From NCBI GenBank assembly GCA_019096065.1, contig JAGUCH010000006.1, positions 4,112,001 through 4,176,000 on the forward strand: a stretch of 64,000 bases of DNA. The letters are read 5' to 3'. A program made the translations under genes and the position numbers. Positions 56,541-64,000 of the stretch are shown here, piece by piece; position 1 is the stretch's first letter, and every line of letters begins with the position of its first letter. This DNA is from Paracyclopina nana (Eukaryota; Arthropoda; Copepoda; Cyclopoida; Cyclopettidae). The notes beneath the pieces are model-generated. The model searched no databases. It was not told the DNA's origin and saw nothing but the letters and a program-made list of their open reading frames with translations.

Positions 56541-59500
56541 TATGTCACTTTCTCTGGCATTTAAAAAGGAATTAAGAACATCGAGGGGCGCTCAAGCTAC
56601 TCTCAATATACATTAAGCCTTCTCACGGTGTTAATTTCGAAGCTTCAGGATGACAAATTGACCCTCAAAATATCCATGTCAAAGCTTCGGGGAGGTCCAG
56701 AATAGATGTTGGCAAATCACGACATCAGTGAATAGTTTCACTGCAGCCAGCTACCATGAAGAGATTTTTCTCAGAATAATTCCTTATGGACTTGCCCTAG
56801 TATTTATAGCTGGAAGCTATTTGCTCATACCTAACTATATGCAGTTTTAATGAGGTTACTAGCACTTATTCTTGAACGCCTAGAAGCATCTCGCACAGAG
56901 GAGAAGCGCACTCAAAAGGACCTGAAAATTGCTTTGTAGTGAAAATAGAGATTAATGAGCAAGTTAAAGCCAAATTGAGCAAATAATGGGCAGTTAAGAG
57001 CCATGAGTGGCCAACCGGGCTCAGTTACCTGTTAAACGTTAATGGGGTTGTATCTCGGTACAAAATCAGATTTTCATATGTCCCCTGCATGAAATGTCAC
57101 GAAGGGACATAAATTATTAATACCCATAAGGTGTCTCGAGATTTGCTTACCCCATGGCGGAGCTCTGAAGTTTGTGGTACCTATAATGAGATTCTCCACT
57201 CAAACCACAGATGATTGTCGGCCATCGACACTCGCAAACAGCTCAACACAAAAGAATTTGTTGTAATTTTTTTCTTGAAGGCCCCCAAGGCACATGAGGC
57301 GAGAGCAGCTCTTTTTTACCAAGTGCCTTATGTTACTTTCTCCAGTACGTGCGCATGCTTCAGCCATCATGTCAAGTCAGTTCAGGTCAGAAAATCTCAA
57401 GTTCCATCCATTTGTTCATGACAGGTTAGGGATGTTGTCAAGTGTCTAGTTGGTCACAAGTTGCTGGCACCAGCTCGCCCTCCAACAGTGCAATATGAGG
57501 GAATCTTGAAATAAGGCTTATAAATGATTAGATGAAGTGAAATATCATTTATATCTTTGCTGACTGACTCTTTAGTGTTGCCGACAACCTTTCTGAGGTT
57601 GAACTGGCCTTCGGGCATATCCAAGTCGTGAGCTGAGGAGATCGATTGACACCCTCCCTTCAGTATGCAAAATATGGTTCGACACAGTCCAACACCACAT
57701 GGTAATTTCCAGATGTTGAACAAGATTTTTGCTTGGTTTCTGTCTGGATTCACACTAGCTTCAGATAGATGGGTTCTGAAAACTTAAAGGAGTTGAATTT
57801 TACTTTAAGATAAGATGACGTAATCTCACCACTAAAATTAATTTCGATGAAAACGAAGCGCATCAAAAGTCCAATTTATCAGCCGGCCATTTTTTAATTA
57901 TCTTCTTTCCTAACTTTTCAGGTAAGACATGACCCACGACCGCACACTTCTTCGTAGGAAGCATCAGAGGAATTCCCCGTACAGTACGTAGTGGTAGCAG
58001 CAGCAAACTCCTCATTCATTTGAGGCACATACTCTCACGAGCCATATTTGGCAAGCGTAAGATCATCATTTCACTTTAAAGAGCAGCCTGGCTTAAGTTA
58101 AGCTTTTGCTGCCCTTTTTTCCGACAAGAGGTGATGTGATCCGAGTGGGCGTCACCTCAAAATAGGGGGGAAACTACATTTCTTGGGCTCCTCTCCTGCA
58201 ACACTTTAAGTGCAAATTGCATTCCAAAAGCTGCTTTAAATGTTAAACCCGTGGTTATTCGCCTCAAGGTGGATTAGCCTTTAGCTGAGGAAAATCCATC
58301 AACCATTCTATCCAGTTGTCACTATGGGGTAACAAAATATGCCAAAAAATAAAAATAGAAAGTTCCAGCACCCGCAAGTATTGATTTGGCAGGTGTTTTA
58401 ATCCAAATAAAGCATACGGCAACCTCATCCTTTCGTAAGTATGCCGTAGGTATCAACCTTACCTTAAAGAGGTCTATAAGTATTTGCACAAGGGAAGTCA
58501 GCAGTAGCCATGTTCTTTTTTTTGCGTGTCGGTCTGAGAACTTTTTTCGTCTTCCATCTCGGTAAATGCATCTCCCCAGGTGCAGCAATTGTTCTCATTT
58601 TCTTCAGCCTCCCACCATTTTTGAATAATGCCTTCTCCTCTTCAGCGTCGCGTACCTGCACTAAAACACAATGTAGATTCAATGCGAAGAGCCCAATGTG
58701 GCCTAGACAACGAATAAAAATCCATTCAAAGCTAAAGATGCACATTCCTTGATGTAGCCATTTTGATATATGAAATAGGCACTTCAAAGACCAGCTAGAA
58801 GAGGCAACATCAAATGATTGAATATCTCCAAACCAGCATGTATCTTAAGCGGTCAGAAGATAGTTAAAGGCAGCCGTTATTAAGTTGCTTTAATCACAAA
58901 ACCTGATATTCTGTTGCCAGAGCTTACAACTCAAAGAAAATTGACAGCTAGCCACGATAAAGAAGAAATGGTCGTCCAAGTTTTGGTAATCTAATTTTTG
59001 GAGTAATTAATGGCATAGGCCCGAAGCTAGTCAGGCTGCTACCACTATATATGTAGTGCGATTGTCTTTTTTCGTGTCAACTGTTCGGTCGAGGCTAACC
59101 TACCTCCCACCTTTTCTTCTTTCATAAAAGAAGCAGCCAGCCAGCCCATGACTAATGCACAATGTTGCTATTCCGTCCAAAATTATGCCTTTTGGCAAGG
59201 CACCTCTTGAAACGACATAAAACACACACCTTAGCCTCAAGGTGTCATTAGCCCCAATAATGGTAAAAATACTACAACACCCAGACTACTGGGCTCCCCA
59301 TATGCTGCCGTTCACGCCAAATTAAATTTTCTGAGAATGAATTTTGAGTGTTGGCATCATGCATGACTGTGAAGAAAAAGGCAAATTTTGAGGTTGTGCC
59401 ACAAAAAAATTGCCTCACCTATTTTTCTTTCATCCAATAAATGTCTAATATCCACGAGACACGAGATTGTAATTTTGAGCCTCAACTAACGATGTTGCCC

Positions 59501-62500
59501 GTGTCTGATCGATCAAGAGTCTCCACGCCCTCGAAATGGCCATTTACTTATGTGATTAGCTTTTGCAAAACCTAAGGCAGTTTTTTTCTGGCTGAGATCA
59601 TCATTGACATTCTCGAAATGGCCTAGTCATGGTGCTTCTTGCATAAGTTGTGTGTCAAGATCGATCGAAATATTCATGCATGCACTCGAGAGCTCGAGGC
59701 CCCCCAGGGAGGCCTCAAGAATTTGAGGTTGGTATTTGGCAATGCCTCAAAAAGACACTGCTGTTCCATTACTCCGTGGAAGTGTTTGTCTTTGCAGCTT
59801 AGGAATGCTGCGTGAGGTCCACCAGCTTCACAGTTATCTCCCAGACCTGAAGGTGCTAATTCAGTCTTGTATGATAAGCCAGCGAGGCGAGTTTTACCCT
59901 CAAGCTCGCAGGTGTCGCTATTTATTTTCTGCCCTAGTACGTGGCTGAAAACAGGAATTTATTAGTGATTGAAATGCAAAGTATAAGGGTTGTTGAGAGT
60001 CTGGCATAGTTCCAAGCTCAAACAACCCCCTAAGATCAATATTGGTTGACTTGGCTCACGATTTCTCTCGAGTTTCAGCTTCTTCACCCTCCAACAGAAG
60101 AGGCAACAACTTTTCCTGTAAAGAAAAGTTAACTTTAACGATGATTTCCTTTTGGACTACTTACGATCTTTGAGTGTTAAAATTAAATTATGCGAGTCAT
60201 CGTTTCCCGATTTTTTTGGTTTGTTTTGATTTCTCAGTTTTCGCTATTCCCGCTTGAGCCGCTTCAATCGGTCGATTTCGCGGCAGTTCTCAGCAAAAAA
60301 ACGACGTAAGCAAAAACTGCGTAAGTCAAAATTGCGCCAAATCAGGATTGTCGTATTTGCTCAGCTGTCACAAAGAGAAGGAATTGTGGAAATCTTAGTC
60401 GACTGCCATAATGATGATGTCAGCCATTGGGCTGTCATATCGCATCCTGGCCGGAGCTGAGACTTTTTTCTCCTCAACTCTGAAGGGATTTCCCTTGTCT
60501 TGACATCGCACCTTAGAGCTGGAATGTCTTATTTTTTGGTTCAGCTGCTCAGCCTCAGAATTTCACGATTTCGATTGAACTTTGGACAGATCTTGAAACG
60601 TGTACAAGTGTCCGGGCTAGCGGGGCCTCAAGGCTGGGTTGATTGACCTGGACAGCAAGCAGCCGAGGCGAACCGATTGAACTTATGGATTTTGTCTACC
60701 CATCCCTTCAGGCATCCAGTTTCGATTACACGCAACTCAAAACCCACACAAGTTGCTCCTCGTTTCAAAATTCGCTCCTTCTACTAAAGAGGACTCATAA
60801 ATATAAAGGTAGTACTGTTAGAATATATTTAGGTCATTAATTGGGCTTAGCCATAACTACAATACAAAGAAATTATTTACAGCTGTTGCTACATTATGCT
60901 GTTGTGGTAAACTCTAGATTTCATGGCTGATCTGCTACGATTGGCCTATTATTTATTTCCTGAAGAGGAGAGGGGAAACGTCTTCGATTAATTCAAAGCA
61001 TTAACGGTATGCAGTGTGAGAATTTCGTGCGCAGGGAAGGATATCAAATATAGCGGAACATTTTCACGCAAACTGGTCCGGAAGACCACCATGCAGGATT
61101 GCTATTTTTGCTGGCTGGAGAGAGAAAAAACAGATTGCATTTAATTGAAAGAAAAAACGTGCTGTTTGCAACAGAAGCAGCATTAGGATGGAAAGTGTGT
61201 CAAACGGAGCAACTAGCTCTATGATTAAGGGTTTACCAACTATTGATTTTCACTTGAGGCCAAATCTGAGCTTGTGTGCAACAATCCTATAAAATTTGGC
61301 TGAGGTTCCATGTGCTGGGAAACAGGCCTTTTGTTGACCACCAAATATTGTTACTGGGAGTAGACAGGTCTTGCAATAGACGAGCTGGAAAAAAAATCAC
61401 CAATCTTAGCTAATGAAGTAGAAGGGTTATATATCAAGCGAACTGGACATCTCCTGCCATGTGGCTATTGCACATTGTTCAAATTTCCTTTGACCATCTC
61501 GGCAATTTTCAAATTGCTCTTTTGGATCGTTTTAACTTTGATGTCTGCTTAAGAGCCAAAAAAATGCTTTCATTACGTCTATAGCACCAGGAAATTCTTC
61601 GAAGCAATTAATGCATTCCAGTGTGAACCGATTGTTTTAATTCTGTATTCTCATTCTAGGTAAGCCATTCATTCTACAACTAAAAGATGACTAGCTGATA
61701 ATGAGGAGAGCCAGGAGCAAGGAAATCGGTTGAATTAATGATTCAACTCAGGTAGCAGCAGCTTCAAATTAGCTGAAAAAGAGGTTGTAGTAGTAGTACA
61801 TGAATGATAAAAAAGTTGCCTGGAGGAGCTGAATAATCTACGCACATGACGTTTTGGATAGACGAGACAACAAGTTTTTTCCTTGCAACTCTTGTCTGTC
61901 CACTTGCTTAAAATTCTCATGGTTGAGAGATGCATCAGGCAAAAACTGATTGAGTCTTGCTTGGATCGTGTCACGAAAAGCGAGGCACAAGAGCCAACTC
62001 ATTTCATAAATCAACTGTGACTGCAGTTGCAGCACTGAATTTAAAAGCTATCTTCCTTAATGGATTTTGGAAAATATTAAAAGTCATGTCACTGTTGGAT
62101 GTTGTAGTTGGTTTGCAGCAGCAGGCAAAAATCATCATTCGAATCATCACCAAGTCATTGGAGCATGTAATGAAATTATCAATGCTGCTCCTAAGATTCA
62201 GACGATTAGCTAACGCTTTTAATCAAATGTAGCCACGTATGACCACATCCATGAAGTAGCACATCTACTGCTCCGTGTGGTCTGGTCTTATCTATGATTT
62301 ATAGCATTTTGCCCAAAAGTTGGAAGCGGACCAAAATTAACTACCCAAGAAAGCAAGCTAATTCTGCTTGTTGCGCAATGATCCGAGTCATCCAATTTTG
62401 TAATTATTTGGACCCAGCTCGTGATTGAATCCTTTGTCACGACTAATAATAATTGTGAGCATGCATGTTGTAGCAGCTAGAGGCTGTAAACCTTGTAAGC

Positions 62501-64000
62501 TGTGTGTGTGGTAAAGCTTGGATTGCTTAATGCATTTTTTGTGTTTGCTTGCTTGCAAGTTTGTTGTGAACTCTGGCAGCAATGAAGATGGCTGCTGCTG
62601 CTGCAAATTTTTGAGCTCAGATGAGCAAAAGAGTCAAAGTTCAACCTCGAAAGGAGCAACCTCTGATGAGTGGGGGGCATCTTCTCATCCAATTTTTCTC
62701 AGTGCACTTAATCACGGATTGGATTACAGCGCAACAATTAGAGTTGCTTGCTGCTGTTTACCCACGGCATAGATGTGGTTTCCAACACAAAGGTCTAGCT
62801 AATTCTTTTGGTTAAATCCTCCTGGTTAATGCTCTATTGTGCTCTTGAGTCTCATTTTTGTTTATTCACCCGAATGACAAATGCCAGCCCAGATCCCCAT
62901 TTTGTTCGTGTGAGTTATGAAAAAGATTCCAATCAGGCGAATTGGCCTTGGTGTCCCAAGCCTGAGAAACTGCTTTGACTTTTTGGCACTACCCGAAGCT
63001 TGTTTGTCGGTCCAATTCGTCCTTGTTGGAAGCAAATCTACAACGCGGAGATTTTACAAGGCCCTACAACAACTTGTACTCTTTTGCTTCTTTTTGTGGC
63101 ATAGTTGTCACTACTCGAGGGGCATAAGAAATGGAAACCTTAGTAAACTGAGGCTCGACATGCAATCCAAATATTCAAAGCCTCACTCTTTCGGTGCACT
63201 TAGCACTTAGGCCATAACAGGTCTTCCCATTTGTGGATTCCCAAAGTGGTGTTTCAGTCTTTACAAGCTCAATTTTAGGAATCAATTTTGGAAAAAAGTC
63301 TTTGTTCCTTTTTTGGCCAGATTGCTTATGGTGGTAATAAGCTTTTGCAAGACTCATTGAGCCTACCTAGTTAAATTACTCCTGCTGCCTTAATTAGAAA
63401 ATTGCCAGTTGGTCGTGCATGCGGTAGTTAGCTCACTGACCAATCTTCTTCGAATTACGGATAATTTCTTGGTGGACCTGACCATCAATAAACTTCACTT
63501 CATTCTCAATTATGATTGGAGGTAATAATTGCCCTGGGCCTCTCAGATTTTCAAATAAAATAACTGTCACGATTCAAAACTGACCCTCCAAGCTGTTTTT
63601 TAAATTAGGCTAACTCGGAATCACGTCTCTTTTGTAAGATAATTGATCAACAACAAAAAAAGCTGCTCTTGGAAAAAAGCCTTGAGTTGTCTGCCTAAAG
63701 TAGCCATTAAAGTCAAGATTTTTTTTATCTCCCTGCATAGTACTTCAAGTTTTTTCTTCGATTTGAGTACAAGTCAACCAAAGGACTTAGGCTTCCTAGT
63801 TTAACCAGATACGATCTCTGTAAGCCTGTAAGGAGCAAGGGGACGTTTTTGGACGCTAATCTTGTGGTTAGACTAGTACTAGTGTTGCTCAATGTCATCT
63901 AAAATCGGAAGAAGAAGAAGACAACAGTCGGGAATAGGAAGCGTTAAAATCACTTTTAAAATCGCAGTGTGGGACACTCACACAAAAAGCCAGGTTTTCG
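56541..64000. other. Long gene-free region, right part
   Basis: About 7.5 kb to the end of the window without a supported gene. Open frames here are short and their composition is random. At the very edge, an ATG at 63892 opens a basic frame that is still open at 64000, but it is too short to judge. No repeats with clear termini were found. Confidence 0.4.

Overview
This is a stretch of animal nuclear genome, most likely from an arthropod and possibly a crustacean. I base this on spliced genes with GT-AG introns (mostly 50-80 bp), AATAAA polyadenylation signals, and a clear orthologue of the arthropod ecdysteroid 26-hydroxylase CYP18A1. I cannot name the species. There are no rRNA or tRNA genes, CRISPR arrays or bacterial-type operons. 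All exon boundaries were placed by hand from splice consensus, reading phase and family alignment.

Layout. (1) 1-7.7 kb: the 5' part of nucleoporin Nup155 (minus). It is divergent to a small gene resembling human POLR1D isoform 2. GPATCH2-like starts only 6 nt after that gene's stop codon. CYP18A1 (minus) follows. (2) 7.7-24 kb: a gene-free region rich in repeats. It holds a hAT-type MITE with a perfect 8-bp target duplication, a Harbinger-type MITE whose empty site survives elsewhere in the window, palindromic elements, and a 2.4-kb degenerate A/C-rich tandem array interrupted by two more elements. (3) 24-42.8 kb: a gene-dense block. NIF3L1 carries a complete intronless sulfonylurea-receptor-like ABCC transporter inside one intron on the same strand. 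It is followed by GALK1, POLR2K (minus), BOP1, an LRR protein (minus), a membrane-anchored kelch protein (minus) and NCKIPSD/SPIN90. (4) 42.8-64 kb: about 21 kb without a recognisable gene, with only weak exon candidates.

The genes are mostly unrelated housekeeping functions: nuclear pore, RNA polymerase, ribosome biogenesis, galactose metabolism and actin regulation. They do not form a pathway. The most interesting locus is NIF3L1/SUR. The nested transporter has lost exactly the two motifs that make one composite ATP site and kept those of the other. A splice acceptor just upstream of its ATG would join NIF3L1 exon 2 to it in frame. Two other same-strand gene pairs are so tightly packed that shared transcripts should be considered.
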